64,000 bases of DNA. Source: Chlamydiota bacterium. Lineage in GTDB: Bacteria > Auribacterota > Tritonobacteria > UBA1439. The notes beneath the pieces were generated by a model that ran no database searches, was not told where the DNA came from, and saw only the letters and a list, made by a program, of their open reading frames with translations. The stretch spans positions 39,194 to 103,193 of the forward strand of contig JAAYCL010000027.1 of assembly GCA_012729785.1 (NCBI GenBank), read 5' to 3'. The translations under genes were made by a program, and so were the position numbers. This document shows positions 20,164 to 31,350 of this stretch, piece by piece. How positions within the stretch are numbered: position 1 is the stretch's first letter; each line of letters opens with the position of its first letter.

Positions 20164-21813
20164 TTACTTTATCATATACTTTTGCTGTATAATTCCGAGC
20201 AAAGTGCTCGCCGCGAAGTACAGGTTCAATCCGGCCGGCATATTGTAGAAGATGACGCCGAACATCAGCGGCATCAGGACTCCCATCATCTTCTGCTGCT
20301 GCTGTTGCTCGGGCGACGCGGACATCCCCGAGGGGGTCATCTTCTGCTGTATGTAGAAGACGAGCAGCATCAGGATCGGCAGCACGTTGAGGAAGATGTA
20401 CCCGTGCCCGTCGACCATGCGCCCGATGAACGGCACCACGCTCTTCCCGGTCGAGAACCGCATCAAGGCGTCTGGCTCGGACAGATCGGTCATCCAGAGG
20501 AAGAACGGGGCCCCCCAGAGCTCGATGGCGTTCTGAAGCACCCTGAAGAAGGCGATGAGTATCGGCATCTGTATGAGCAACGGCAGGCATCCGCCCATCG
20601 GGTTGACCTTGTGCTCCTTGTAGAGCTTCATCATCTCCGCCTGGCTCTTCTTCGGGTCGCCTTTGTACTTCTGCTGGAGGGCGGTGATCTCAGGCTGGAG
20701 CGCCTGCATATTCTTCATCGACCTGAAGCTCTTCTGGTTCAACGGGAAGAGGATGATGCGGATCACGATGGTCAGGAGGATGATGGCGACGCCGTAGTTT
20801 CCGCACAAACGGTACAACGCGTTCAAGCCCAGGAGGATCCACTTCCCGATGAAGCCGAACCAGCCGAAATCCAGGATCTCGGGGGCGCCGAACGCCGCGA
20901 GCGCCGTGTACTCTTTCGGGCCCATGTAGATATCGAAGGCGAACTCCTTCGTCGCCCCGGGCGCGAGGGAGAGAGGCCCCAGCATCAGGCCGCCCTCGAT
21001 CCCGCTCAACCCCCCCTCCAGGCGCACCGCCCTCGCGTACGAACCCATTGCGGGCGCACCGGGCTTGACGATGACCGTGAAGAACTGGTTTCTCAGGGCG
21101 AACCAGCGCGTCGGGCGCAGCTCGGACCACCCCTTGACGGTTTTTCCGGCCCCGATTCTGGCCACTTTGCCGGTCTCGTCGAGGCGTTCGATGCCCACGT
21201 AGGTGTCCTTCTCCGGAACGGTGAGCGCAACTACCGCCCCCGCAGCCAATTCGACACTCTCCCTGATCTCGACATTCTCTGCGCCGGTGTTTTTGATCAT
21301 TATTCTTGCATTGATCACATATCCTTTGTTCTGAACACGATATGTCTTTTGTATCGTCAATCCGTCGAACGCCTTGAGGAAAGAGATTTCCTTCTCTTGG
21401 GCGTTCTCCGACTCCAGCAGATACTCGGCCGCATCGTCCAACCCCTGGATTTTGAGCGTAACCGATTGCGGCGATACGTCTAACGGCTGAACTACGTGTA
21501 TCGGCCCCTTCTTGATGACGGGTGATTTGAAGAGGGTGGCGTGGGTGATCGCCCCCCCTTCGGTCGAAAAAGCGATCTCCATCGCCTCAGTGCGGACTGT
21601 GGATAACTTTCCTTTTGGCTCGATTATTGCCGCCTCCCGCGGTCCGTCCGCCTCCGCCTTCTCACGCCCCGATTGGGGGGGCGTGGGCGTCACCGCGGCC
21701 TGCTGCGGCGAGGGCTGCGGCATCCTCCTGGGGGGCGGCGGGGCGATGAACCTGGTGTAGACCAGGATGACCACGAACGAAAGCGCGAGGGCGATCAGGG
21801 TCCTACGATCCAT
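20164..21813 (-). CDS. yidC: Membrane protein insertase YidC
   Basis: 549 residues. First membrane segment at residues 5-24 (TLIALALSFVVILVYTRFI), then a Pro/Gln-rich linker and the large periplasmic beta-supersandwich domain typical of Gram-negative YidC. The C-terminal 60KD_IMP core has the transmembrane segments around NYGVAIILLTIVIRIILFPL, the conserved KSFRSMKNMQALQPE segment and MGGCLPLLIQMPILIAFFRVL. It inserts proteins with or without SecYEG. A Gln-rich run and PAGLNLYF follow in the last segments. Three bases separate it from yidD. Confidence 0.98.
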   Translation of the reverse strand: MDRRTLIALALSFVVILVYTRFIAPPPPRRMPQPSPQQAAVTPTPPQSGREKAEADGPREAAIIEPKGKLSTVRTEAMEIAFSTEGGAITHATLFKSPVIKKGPIHVVQPLDVSPQSVTLKIQGLDDAAEYLLESENAQEKEISFLKAFDGLTIQKTYRVQNKGYVINARIMIKNTGAENVEIRESVELAAGAVVALTVPEKDTYVGIERLDETGKVARIGAGKTVKGWSELRPTRWFALRNQFFTVIVKPGAPAMGSYARAVRLEGGLSGIEGGLMLGPLSLAPGATKEFAFDIYMGPKEYTALAAFGAPEILDFGWFGFIGKWILLGLNALYRLCGNYGVAIILLTIVIRIILFPLNQKSFRSMKNMQALQPEITALQQKYKGDPKKSQAEMMKLYKEHKVNPMGGCLPLLIQMPILIAFFRVLQNAIELWGAPFFLWMTDLSEPDALMRFSTGKSVVPFIGRMVDGHGYIFLNVLPILMLLVFYIQQKMTPSGMSASPEQQQQQKMMGVLMPLMFGVIFYNMPAGLNLYFAASTLLGIIQQKYMIK

Positions 21814-21816
21814 TCT

Positions 21817-22104
21817 TCATTCCTTTTCATTGTGCGTGCCCGATTCGTGCGCCCGGCGCAGGCGCGCCTCGCCGGGGCGGGAACAGTCGTCCACCGGGTC
21901 GTATCCGCCCGCGAAGAGCGGGTTGCAGCGCGCCAGCCTCAGGGCGCCGAGCGCGACGCCCGCCAGGACGCCGCGCGCGCGAACGGCGTCGATGAGATAC
22001 TGCGAGCATGACGGATGGTACCTGCAGTGCGCGCCGAGCAACGGCGAGATGAAGCGCTGGTACGCCTTGATCGGAACCGTGATGCAGCGTGCAACGACAG
22101 TCAT
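21817..22104 (-). CDS. yidD: Membrane insertion efficiency factor YidD
   Basis: 95 residues. The diagnostic YidD signature is complete: YQRFISPLLGAHCRYHPSCSQY with conserved cysteines, ALRLARCNPLFAGGYDPVD. YidD supports YidC-mediated insertion. A GAGG lies before the ATG. It lies between rnpA and yidC in the conserved origin cluster. Confidence 0.95.
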   Translation of the reverse strand: MTVVARCITVPIKAYQRFISPLLGAHCRYHPSCSQYLIDAVRARGVLAGVALGALRLARCNPLFAGGYDPVDDCSRPGEARLRRAHESGTHNEKE

Positions 22105-22202
22105 GGCAGCTGACCTCAAACAGGACAACGCCCCCGATGGCCGTCCGCGAGGGCGGGGAGTGTGCACTCGCCGTCGAGCGTCGCCCGGCGGCGGTGCGCC
22201 TC

Positions 22203-22571
22203 TCAAGCGGTGTCGGGGGGATCGCCGAGCGCCTTGACCTCTCCGAGAAGCCTGATGTACTCTAACTCCTTCTCCCTGAATGTGTTGGAGAATATGCCCT
22301 GGCGCGCTATCGCGACGATCCTCCATCCGTCCCGTACCCGGAACGCGTTCAGGCGGATGATCTCGCGCATCAGCCGTTTGGCCCTGTTCCGATCGACCGC
22401 GCCGCCCACGCGCCGGCTCGCGCTGACGCCGAATCTGAATCCCGTGTCCGCCCGCATCGCGCAGAGCACCATGCATCGCCCCGCGCGCCTGCGCCCCTTC
22501 TCGAGCACCTCCCGCAATTCGCCTCTCGAGAGAGCGAACCTCTTCCTCGGCAGGCGGTGCGCTGCTGCCAT
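22203..22571 (-). CDS. rnpA: Ribonuclease P protein component
   Basis: 122 residues. RnpA core motifs: FRFGVSASRRVGGAVDRN with the RNR motif (DRNRAKRLMREIIR), which contacts the P RNA, and the N-terminal LPRKRFALSR segment. It matures the 5' ends of tRNAs together with the RNA subunit, which is not in this window. It lies 33 bases downstream of rpmH. Confidence 0.96.
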   Translation of the reverse strand: MAAAHRLPRKRFALSRGELREVLEKGRRRAGRCMVLCAMRADTGFRFGVSASRRVGGAVDRNRAKRLMREIIRLNAFRVRDGWRIVAIARQGIFSNTFREKELEYIRLLGEVKALGDPPDTA

Positions 22572-22604
22572 TCCGCTCCCCCTTCCGCTGCGGGCGCGGC
22601 TCGT

Positions 22605-22739
22605 TCAGGCGGTGAGCTTCTTGCGGCCCTTTTTGCGCCTGCGCCGGATCACGTCCCTCCCGGTCTTCGTGCTCGTGCGCTTGAGAAAACCGTGCGTCTT
22701 GCTCCTCCACCTCTTGGACGGCTGGTAGGTCCTCTTCAT
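22605..22739 (-). CDS. rpmH: 50S ribosomal protein L34
   Basis: 44 residues starting [19 protein letters not shown] and ending in a very basic tail ([13 protein letters not shown]). Standard length for L34. First gene of the leftward origin operon (rpmH-rnpA-yidD-yidC-jag-mnmE-mnmG), behind a near-consensus promoter. Confidence 0.98.
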   Translation of the reverse strand: MKRTYQPSKRWRSKTHGFLKRTSTKTGRDVIRRRRKKGRKKLTA

Positions 22740-22782
22740 CGTCGAAATTCTCCAGATGCGGCCCTGTTGTCCGAAGGTGCAG

Positions 22783-22810
22783 ATTATATACGTGTCTGGA
22801 CGCTTGTCAA
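22783..22810 (-). promoter_or_regulatory. Near-consensus sigma70 promoter of rpmH
   Basis: On the minus strand: perfect -35 TTGACA (22805-22810), 16-base spacer, perfect -10 TATAAT (22783-22788), about 44 bases before the rpmH ATG. It is the strongest promoter visible in the window and should drive the leftward rpmH operon. Confidence 0.88.
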
Positions 22811-22926
22811 GGCGCGATGCCGCGGAAGCTCCCTTTCTCCGCGCCCCACGGCCGCCGGCGCCTCCGCCGATATGCCGCGCGCACTGTATCTGCGGCAGCG
22901 GCGCCCTGTTGCGCTCTTTTGCCCCC

Positions 22927-22935
22927 TGTGAATAA
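22927..22935 (-). promoter_or_regulatory. DnaA box upstream of dnaA
   Basis: TGTGAATAA, the complement of TTATTCACA, matches the DnaA-box consensus TTATNCACA exactly. A second looser copy TGTGGAAAA follows 3 bases later. Likely used for dnaA autoregulation or as part of a bipartite origin. Confidence 0.6.
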
Positions 22936-23000
22936 GTTGTGGAAAACACGGGGCCCGCCGCCGCCATGTGCGGCCTGCGCGTGCACGGACGAGCGTATCC

Positions 23001-23018
23001 GGCGCCGCTTTCGGCGCC
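23001..23018. repeat. Short perfect hairpin upstream of dnaA
   Basis: GGCGCCG-CTTT-CGGCGCC, a 7-base perfect stem with a CTTT loop. No T-run follows, so a terminator role is not supported. Confidence 0.4.
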
Positions 23019-23108
23019 TCGGGCCGCACCCGGCGAGAATTCCGATTCCGCATTTCGATCATGATTGTAACTATCACGAGAGAGCATAGTTATGTCGTTA
23101 TTTTTTGC

Positions 23109-23137
23109 TTCACAACACACCCCCTATCCTCTATACT
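23109..23137 (+). promoter_or_regulatory. Promoter of dnaA
   Basis: -35 TTCACA (23109-23114, 5 of 6), 17-base spacer, -10 TATACT (23132-23137, 5 of 6). The predicted transcript would begin close to the GGAGG ribosome-binding site at 23144-23148, giving a very short leader. Confidence 0.6.
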
Positions 23138-23153
23138 CCGTACGGAGGTTGAT

Positions 23154-24494
23154 GTGGACTACTCTTCTTCTTCCCTGTGGAAAACCATCGTGGCCCGGAT
23201 AGGCCACGGGGCGCACAAGGACACCGTCGACACCTGGCTGCAGCCGGTGCGCGCCACGTCAATCGAGGGCGACGTGCTCGTGCTCGAGGTCCCGAACCAG
23301 CTCTTCAGCGACTGGATCGCCGGGCACTACCGCCGCGAGATCGAGGAGACCGCGAGCGGCCTGCTCGGACGCCCCATCTCGGTGCGGTGCGTCCGATCCG
23401 GCGTGGAGGCGGAGCCGACGGCGCGCCCGAGGCCCGGCGTGACGGTCACGCGGCGGCGGCTCTTCAACGCCGATCTCAAGCTCAACCGGAAATACACCTT
23501 CGACACCTTCGTGGTCGGCCCGAGCAACCGTTTCGCGCACGCCGCCTCCATCGCGGTGGCGCAGTCCCCCGCCAAGGCGTACAACCCGCTGTTCATCTAC
23601 GGCGGCGTGGGCCTCGGGAAGACGCACCTAATGCAGGCGATAGGCCACTACATCCAGGACAAGTTCGCCGAGGCGAGCGTCAGCTACATCTCCAGCGAGA
23701 AGTTCACCAACCAGCTCATCGACGCGATCCAGAACAAGGCGACCGTCAAGTTCAGGAACCGGTACCGGAACGTAGACGTTCTCCTCATCGACGACGTGCA
23801 CTTCCTCGGCGGCAAGGAACAGACGCAGGAGGAGTTCTTTCACACGTTCAACACGCTCTACGACGCACACAAGCAGATCGTCCTCTCCAGCGACCGGCCC
23901 CCGAAGGAGATCCCGAATCTCGAGGACCGGCTGGTGTCGCGCTTCGAGTGGGGCCTGGTCACGGACCTCCAGATCCCGGACATCGAGACGCGCGTGGCGA
24001 TCCTCAGGAAGAAGGCGGAGCAGGAGCGGGTGTCGCTCCCCGACGAGGTCATCTTCTACATCGCCTCCAAGATCAAATCCAACGTCCGGAAGCTCGAGGG
24101 CGCCATGAGCCGCCTGACGGCCTACAGCTCCCTGATGAAGGCGCCGATGAACGTGCAGGTCGCCGAGGCGATCCTGGGCGACATGATCGGCACGGAGGAG
24201 ATGAAGACCGTCACGACCGAGGCGGTCCAGAAGAGGGTCGCGGAGTATTTCGATATCCGGGTCTCGGACATGATGAGCAAGAAACGGCCGCAGGCGATCG
24301 CCTTCCCCCGGCAGATAGCGATGTACCTCGCCAGGACGCTCGTGGGCAGCTCCCTGCCCGAGATCGGGGACGCGTTCGGGGGCCGGGACCACACGACGGT
24401 CCTGTACGCCGTCAAGGCGATCGAAACGCGGATGAAAACCGACGAGGGGGTGAAAAAGATCGTCGCCTACCTCGAGCGCCAGTTGAAGGAGTAA
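23154..24494 (+). CDS. dnaA: Chromosomal replication initiator DnaA
   Basis: 446 residues. Start chosen at GTG (VDYSSSSLW) because GGAGG lies 5 bases upstream; the longer frame begins with unrelated residues. Domain I (to about 85) contains DTWLQPVRA. Domain III is the AAA+ ATPase with Walker A GGVGLGKTHL near residue 150 and Walker B VLLIDDVHFLGG. Domain IV ends with the DnaA signature GGRDHTTVLYAVKAIE. It binds DnaA boxes and unwinds oriC; candidate sites flank the gene on both sides. Confidence 0.98.
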   Translation: MDYSSSSLWKTIVARIGHGAHKDTVDTWLQPVRATSIEGDVLVLEVPNQLFSDWIAGHYRREIEETASGLLGRPISVRCVRSGVEAEPTARPRPGVTVTRRRLFNADLKLNRKYTFDTFVVGPSNRFAHAASIAVAQSPAKAYNPLFIYGGVGLGKTHLMQAIGHYIQDKFAEASVSYISSEKFTNQLIDAIQNKATVKFRNRYRNVDVLLIDDVHFLGGKEQTQEEFFHTFNTLYDAHKQIVLSSDRPPKEIPNLEDRLVSRFEWGLVTDLQIPDIETRVAILRKKAEQERVSLPDEVIFYIASKIKSNVRKLEGAMSRLTAYSSLMKAPMNVQVAEAILGDMIGTEEMKTVTTEAVQKRVAEYFDIRVSDMMSKKRPQAIAFPRQIAMYLARTLVGSSLPEIGDAFGGRDHTTVLYAVKAIETRMKTDEGVKKIVAYLERQLKE

Positions 24495-24795
24495 CGTGTG
24501 GAGGAGCCTGTGGATAATCCGTGGACAAGACGGGGCCGCGGAACAGGCGCGGGAGGGGATACGCAAACCCCCGGACGCCGCACAGCTTCCTCGCAGCTTC
24601 TCCACAGGGAGGTCCGCGCCGGTTCCGCCGGCCGGAGGCAGCGCAACCAATTGCGGTGGAATACGCTGCGGCATCCATGCGCGGGGCGGCTCGCCGGCAA
24701 CCGGGGTTGTGCACACCTTTACTACTACTACAGTTTTATAAAGAAGGAAGGTATTGAATACCAAAGGGGTGGATAACATCCCGAAGGGAGGGGAG
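24495..24795. other. oriC: Candidate chromosomal replication origin (oriC)
   Basis: The dnaA-dnaN intergenic region holds a perfect DnaA box TGTGGATAA (24509-24517, reverse), TTCTCCACA (24598-24606, one mismatch), TTGTGCACA (24707-24715, one mismatch) and GGTGGATAA (24768-24776, one mismatch). A GC-rich block is followed by a triplet-repeat element and an AT-rich stretch. Gene orientation switches around this region: leftward on the left side, rightward on the right side, as expected at an origin. The position equals that of the unwinding site in Bacillus subtilis. Confidence 0.75.
24718..24743 (+). promoter_or_regulatory. DnaA-trio-like element and AT-rich unwinding site
   Basis: TTTACTACTACTACAG followed by TTTTATAAAG. 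The four-fold ACT/TAC triplet repeat reads 3'-GAT-5' repeats on the other strand, the form of the DnaA-trio that binds DnaA filaments on single strand. It starts 4 bases after the last upstream DnaA-box-like 9-mer. Confidence 0.6.
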
Positions 24796-25932
24796 ATGAA
24801 GATCAAGTGCTTGAAACAGGATATCCTGGACGGCCTTCAGGCGGTGCAGAGCATCGTCGGGGGAAAGACGCCGCTCGCCATCCTCTCCAACGTCCTCCTC
24901 GAGGCGGAGGGGAAGGAACTGGTGCTGACCACCACGGACCTCGAGGTGGGGATGCGCCGGAGGGTCCCGGCGAAGGTCGAGAGGAAGGGGACGGTCACCC
25001 TGCCCGCCAAGCGGCTCCTCGCGATCCTCCGCGAGCTCCCGGTGACGGAGGTGACGCTCGAGGCTACCGACGGCAAGGAGGTCGAGATACGCTACGGCGC
25101 CTCGTATTTCAAGGTGCTCGGCCTCCCGAAGGACGACTTCCCCGCGCTGCCGCAGTTCGACAAGGCGATGTCCCTGGCGATCGGCCGGGCGGCGTTCGCC
25201 GAGCTGATACGGAAGACGCACTACGCGGTGTCGCACGACGAGAGCCGGTATGTCCTCAACGGCCTCCATCTCGTCCTCTCCGGGAAGAAGGTGATCGGCG
25301 TCGCCACGGACGGCAGGCGGCTCGCCCTGTGCGAGGCGCCCGCCCGGATCCCCGAGGGGGCGGACCGGGGCATCATCATCCCGACGAAGGCGGTGATCGA
25401 GCTGGGGCGGGCGCTGGAGCGGAAGAAGGCCGACGAGGGGGAGAAGAAGGCGGAGAAGAAGGACGAGGAGATGGTGGAGGTGTTCCTCGGGGATACGCAG
25501 GCCGCCTTCGCGACCGGCGACTGCACGCTGGTGACGCGCCTCGTCGAGGGGCATTTCCCCAACTACCAGCAGGTGATCCCGCAGCGCTCGGCGCATAAGC
25601 TCCTGATCGGCAGGGCGGAGCTCCTCGACGCCGCCCGGCGCGTCTCGCTCCTCACGAGCGAGCAGGCGAATTCGGTCAAGATCGCCCTGAAGAAGAACCG
25701 CCTGATCCTCTCGACGAACACCCCCGAGGTGGGCGAGGCGCAGGAGGAGCTGACGATCACCTACATCGGCGACGAGTTCGCCATCGCCTTCAACCCGCAG
25801 TACCTGATCGACGTGCTGAAGAACCTCGACGAACCCGAGATCGTCTTCGAGCTCACCGACGCCCTCAACCCGGGCGTCGTCAGGTCCGGGAAATCGTTCC
25901 TGTACGTGATCATGCCGATACGCCTGACCTGA
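24796..25932 (+). CDS. dnaN: DNA polymerase III beta subunit (sliding clamp)
   Basis: 378 residues from the ATG after GGGAGGGGAG. Three clamp domains: N-terminal MKIKCLKQDILDGLQAVQSIV, middle HYAVSHDESRYVLNGLHLVL and ATDGRRLALCEA, and C-terminal end YVIMPIRL, the hydrophobic-cleft C-terminus typical of beta clamps. A highly charged Lys/Glu insertion lies between domains 2 and 3 (about residues 215-235), longer than in E. coli. Confidence 0.98.
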   Translation: MKIKCLKQDILDGLQAVQSIVGGKTPLAILSNVLLEAEGKELVLTTTDLEVGMRRRVPAKVERKGTVTLPAKRLLAILRELPVTEVTLEATDGKEVEIRYGASYFKVLGLPKDDFPALPQFDKAMSLAIGRAAFAELIRKTHYAVSHDESRYVLNGLHLVLSGKKVIGVATDGRRLALCEAPARIPEGADRGIIIPTKAVIELGRALERKKADEGEKKAEKKDEEMVEVFLGDTQAAFATGDCTLVTRLVEGHFPNYQQVIPQRSAHKLLIGRAELLDAARRVSLLTSEQANSVKIALKKNRLILSTNTPEVGEAQEELTITYIGDEFAIAFNPQYLIDVLKNLDEPEIVFELTDALNPGVVRSGKSFLYVIMPIRLT

Positions 25933-25962
25933 CGCGGGCGTCGGGAGGCGCCGGGAGGAGGC

Positions 25963-28681
<2,719 letters not shown>

Positions 28682-28736
28682 GGACGGACGCCCGCCGGAT
28701 TCGGCGGGAGGCCCCCCGGCGCGGGGCGGAGATGAG

Positions 28737-31280
28737 GTGGCGGAGATGACGATCGAGGGCGGGAAGGTGGTCCTTCGCGACATCGAAGAGGAGATGAAGG
28801 AGTCGTACACCTCCTACGCGATGAGCGTGATCATCTCCCGCGCGCTCCCGGACGCGCGCGACGGATTGAAGCCGTCGCAGCGGCGCATCCTCGTGGCGAT
28901 GAACGACCTCAACCTCTCGCCCGGGGCCAAGCACCGCAAGTGCGCCAAGATCGCCGGCGACACCTCCGGCAACTACCACCCCCACGGCGAGCAGGTCATC
29001 TATCCGACCCTCGTGCGGATGGCGCAGGATTTCAGCACCCGGTACCCGCTCGTGCAGGGGCAGGGGAACTTCGGCTCGATCGACGGCGACCGGGCGGCCG
29101 CGATGCGCTACACGGAGGCGCGCCTCAGCCGCGCCTCGGCCGCGATGCTCGAGGACCTCGGGAAGCGGACCGTGGACTTCGTCTCGAACTACGACGAGAC
29201 CCTCCAGGAGCCGGTCATCCTTCCGGGCCAGTTCCCCAACCTCCTCTGCAACGGCTCGCAGGGGATCGCGGTCGGGATGGCGACGAACATCCCGCCGCAC
29301 AACCTTCGGGAGGTCGCGGCGGCGGTCACCCTCCTCATCGACAACCCGAACGCCCCGACGGGCGAGATCATGCGGGCGCTGCCCGGTCCCGATTTCCCGA
29401 CCGGCGGCATCATCTACGGACGGGAGGGGATCGCGCGGGCGTACGCGACGGGGCGGGGGCATATCCAGCTCCGCGGCAGGGTGCGCTCGGAGACGCGCAA
29501 GGGGGGGAAGGAGTCGCTCGTCATCAGCGAGATCCCGTACATGGTCAGCAAGAAGGGCCTGATCGAGACGATCGTGCAGCTCGTCAAGGGGAAGTCGATC
29601 GAGGGGATCAGCGACATCCGCGACGAGTCCGACAAGGAGGGGATGCGGATCGTCATCGACCTCAAGCGCGGCGAAGAGGCCCAGATCGTCCTCAACCAGC
29701 TCTACAAGCACACCACCCTCCAGACCACCTACGGGATCATCCTGCTCGCCCTCGACAAGGGGCGGCCGCGGGTGATGGGGGTGCGGCAGCTCATCTCCTG
29801 CTTCATAGAGCATCGCAAGGAGGTGATCGTCCGCAGGACGCGCTTCGATCTCGCGCAGGCGGAGGCGCGGGCGCACATCCTCGAGGGGTTCAAGATCGCC
29901 CTGGCGCACATCGACGAGGTCATCAAGATCATCAAGGCGTCGAAGGACCGCGCCGGGGCGAAGGCGGGCCTGCTGAAGCGGTTCCCCCTGAGCGAGGTGC
30001 AGGTGAACGCCATCCTCGACCTGCGGCTCTACCAGCTCACCGGCCTCGAGATCGACAAGATCGAGAAGGAGTACGTCGAGCTCGTCAAGCGGATCGCCTA
30101 CCTCCGCGGCATCCTCGAGAGCGAGCGGAAGGTGCTGGACCTGATCGTCGCGGAGCTCGGCGAGCTCGCCGACGCCATCGGCGACGGGCGGCGGACCGAG
30201 ATCGTGGACGCGGGGGTGGAGCTGAAGATCGAGGATCTGATCGCCGACGAGGCCTCCCTCATCACCATCACGCGCGGCGGCTACATCAAGCGCGTGGCGA
30301 CCGCCGCCTACCGGGCGCAGCGCCGCGGCGGGAAGGGGGTCACGGGGATCGAGACCAAGGAGGAGGATTTCGTCGAGCACCTGTTCAGCGTCTCCACGCA
30401 CGACTACCTGCTCTTCTTCACCGAGCGGGGGAACCTGCACTGGCTCAAGGCGTACGAGATCCCCGAGGGGACCCGTCAGGCGAAGGGGAAGTCGATCGCG
30501 AACCTCTTGCGCATCCCCGCCGACGATCACGTGGCGGCCCTCCTGCGCGTGCGCGAGTTCACGGAGGGGCGCGCCATCGTGATGGCCACTGAGCGGGGGG
30601 TGGTCAAGAAGACGGCGCTCACGGCGTTCTCGCACCCGCGGAAAGGCGGCATCATCGCCATCGGCGTCGACGAGGGGGACCGTCTCACGCATGTCAAGCT
30701 CACCGAGGGGCACCACGAGGTCATCCTCGTCACCAGCGAGGGGAAGTCGATACGCTTCGCGGAGGAGGACGTGCGCGAGATGGGCAGGGGCGCGCGCGGG
30801 GTCCGGGGAATCACGCTCGGGAAGGGGGACCGCGTGGTGGATATGGAGATCGTGGACGAGAGCTCCGCGATCCTCGTCATATCCGAAAGAGGGTACGGGA
30901 AGCGCACCGGGTTCTCCGAGTTCAGGAAGCAGTCCCGGGGCGGAAAGGGCGTGATCTGCATGCGGACCGGGGAGCGCAACGGCCGGGTCGTGGGGGCGAT
31001 CAGCGTGCGCGAGGACGACGAGATCATGCTCACCACCGCGTTCGGCAAGATGGTGCGCACCCCGGTGAAGGGGATCTCCGTCATCGGGCGCGCCACCCAG
31101 GGGGTTCGTGTCCACGCCCTCGACGAAGGGGACCGCGTCGTCTCCGTCGCCAAGGTCATTCCCGAGACGAACGGGGTGGAGGATCAGAACGGCGGGCGCC
31201 GGGAGGCGGAGGGCCCCGCCGCCCCGGCGGAGACGCCCGCCGACGGCCCGGGCGGCGGGGGCGATTCGCCCGAGACCTGA
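28737..31280 (+). CDS. gyrA: DNA gyrase subunit A
   Basis: 847 residues. Conserved MSVIISRALPDARDGLKPSQRR, active-site Tyr125 in AMRYTEARLS, and QGIAVGMATNIPPHN. The C-terminal beta-pinwheel has repeated RGGxK-type blades, with the GyrA-box-like QRRGGKGVTG (about residue 530), which supports gyrase rather than Topo IV. The quinolone-determining region is unusual: HPHGEQVIYP places Gln86 and Pro90 where E. coli has Ser83 and Asp87. The C-terminal tail is Ala/Pro/Gly-rich. The GTG at 28737 has GGAG at good spacing; an ATG three codons on is an alternative start. Confidence 0.97.
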   Translation: MAEMTIEGGKVVLRDIEEEMKESYTSYAMSVIISRALPDARDGLKPSQRRILVAMNDLNLSPGAKHRKCAKIAGDTSGNYHPHGEQVIYPTLVRMAQDFSTRYPLVQGQGNFGSIDGDRAAAMRYTEARLSRASAAMLEDLGKRTVDFVSNYDETLQEPVILPGQFPNLLCNGSQGIAVGMATNIPPHNLREVAAAVTLLIDNPNAPTGEIMRALPGPDFPTGGIIYGREGIARAYATGRGHIQLRGRVRSETRKGGKESLVISEIPYMVSKKGLIETIVQLVKGKSIEGISDIRDESDKEGMRIVIDLKRGEEAQIVLNQLYKHTTLQTTYGIILLALDKGRPRVMGVRQLISCFIEHRKEVIVRRTRFDLAQAEARAHILEGFKIALAHIDEVIKIIKASKDRAGAKAGLLKRFPLSEVQVNAILDLRLYQLTGLEIDKIEKEYVELVKRIAYLRGILESERKVLDLIVAELGELADAIGDGRRTEIVDAGVELKIEDLIADEASLITITRGGYIKRVATAAYRAQRRGGKGVTGIETKEEDFVEHLFSVSTHDYLLFFTERGNLHWLKAYEIPEGTRQAKGKSIANLLRIPADDHVAALLRVREFTEGRAIVMATERGVVKKTALTAFSHPRKGGIIAIGVDEGDRLTHVKLTEGHHEVILVTSEGKSIRFAEEDVREMGRGARGVRGITLGKGDRVVDMEIVDESSAILVISERGYGKRTGFSEFRKQSRGGKGVICMRTGERNGRVVGAISVREDDEIMLTTAFGKMVRTPVKGISVIGRATQGVRVHALDEGDRVVSVAKVIPETNGVEDQNGGRREAEGPAAPAETPADGPGGGGDSPET

Positions 31281-31350
31281 GACACGCGGGCGCATACTCG
31301 GGGCGATGCCGGTCCCGGCCTCTCCGCGCGCCTAAGGACGCGACCAGACC

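Larger units (their letters stand above)
22811..23108. other. Intergenic region between rpmH and dnaA promoters
   Basis: About 300 bases of GC-rich DNA between two divergent promoters. It contains one match to the DnaA box (22927-22935), a related TGTGGAAAA close by and a perfect 7-base-stem hairpin at 23001-23018. No gene is supported. Confidence 0.6.

Noticed and set aside
22968..23153. Longer DnaA N-terminus
   Set aside because: Residues before the GTG at 23154 do not match DnaA, the dnaA promoter and GGAGG lie inside this stretch, and the GTG start gives the usual protein length.
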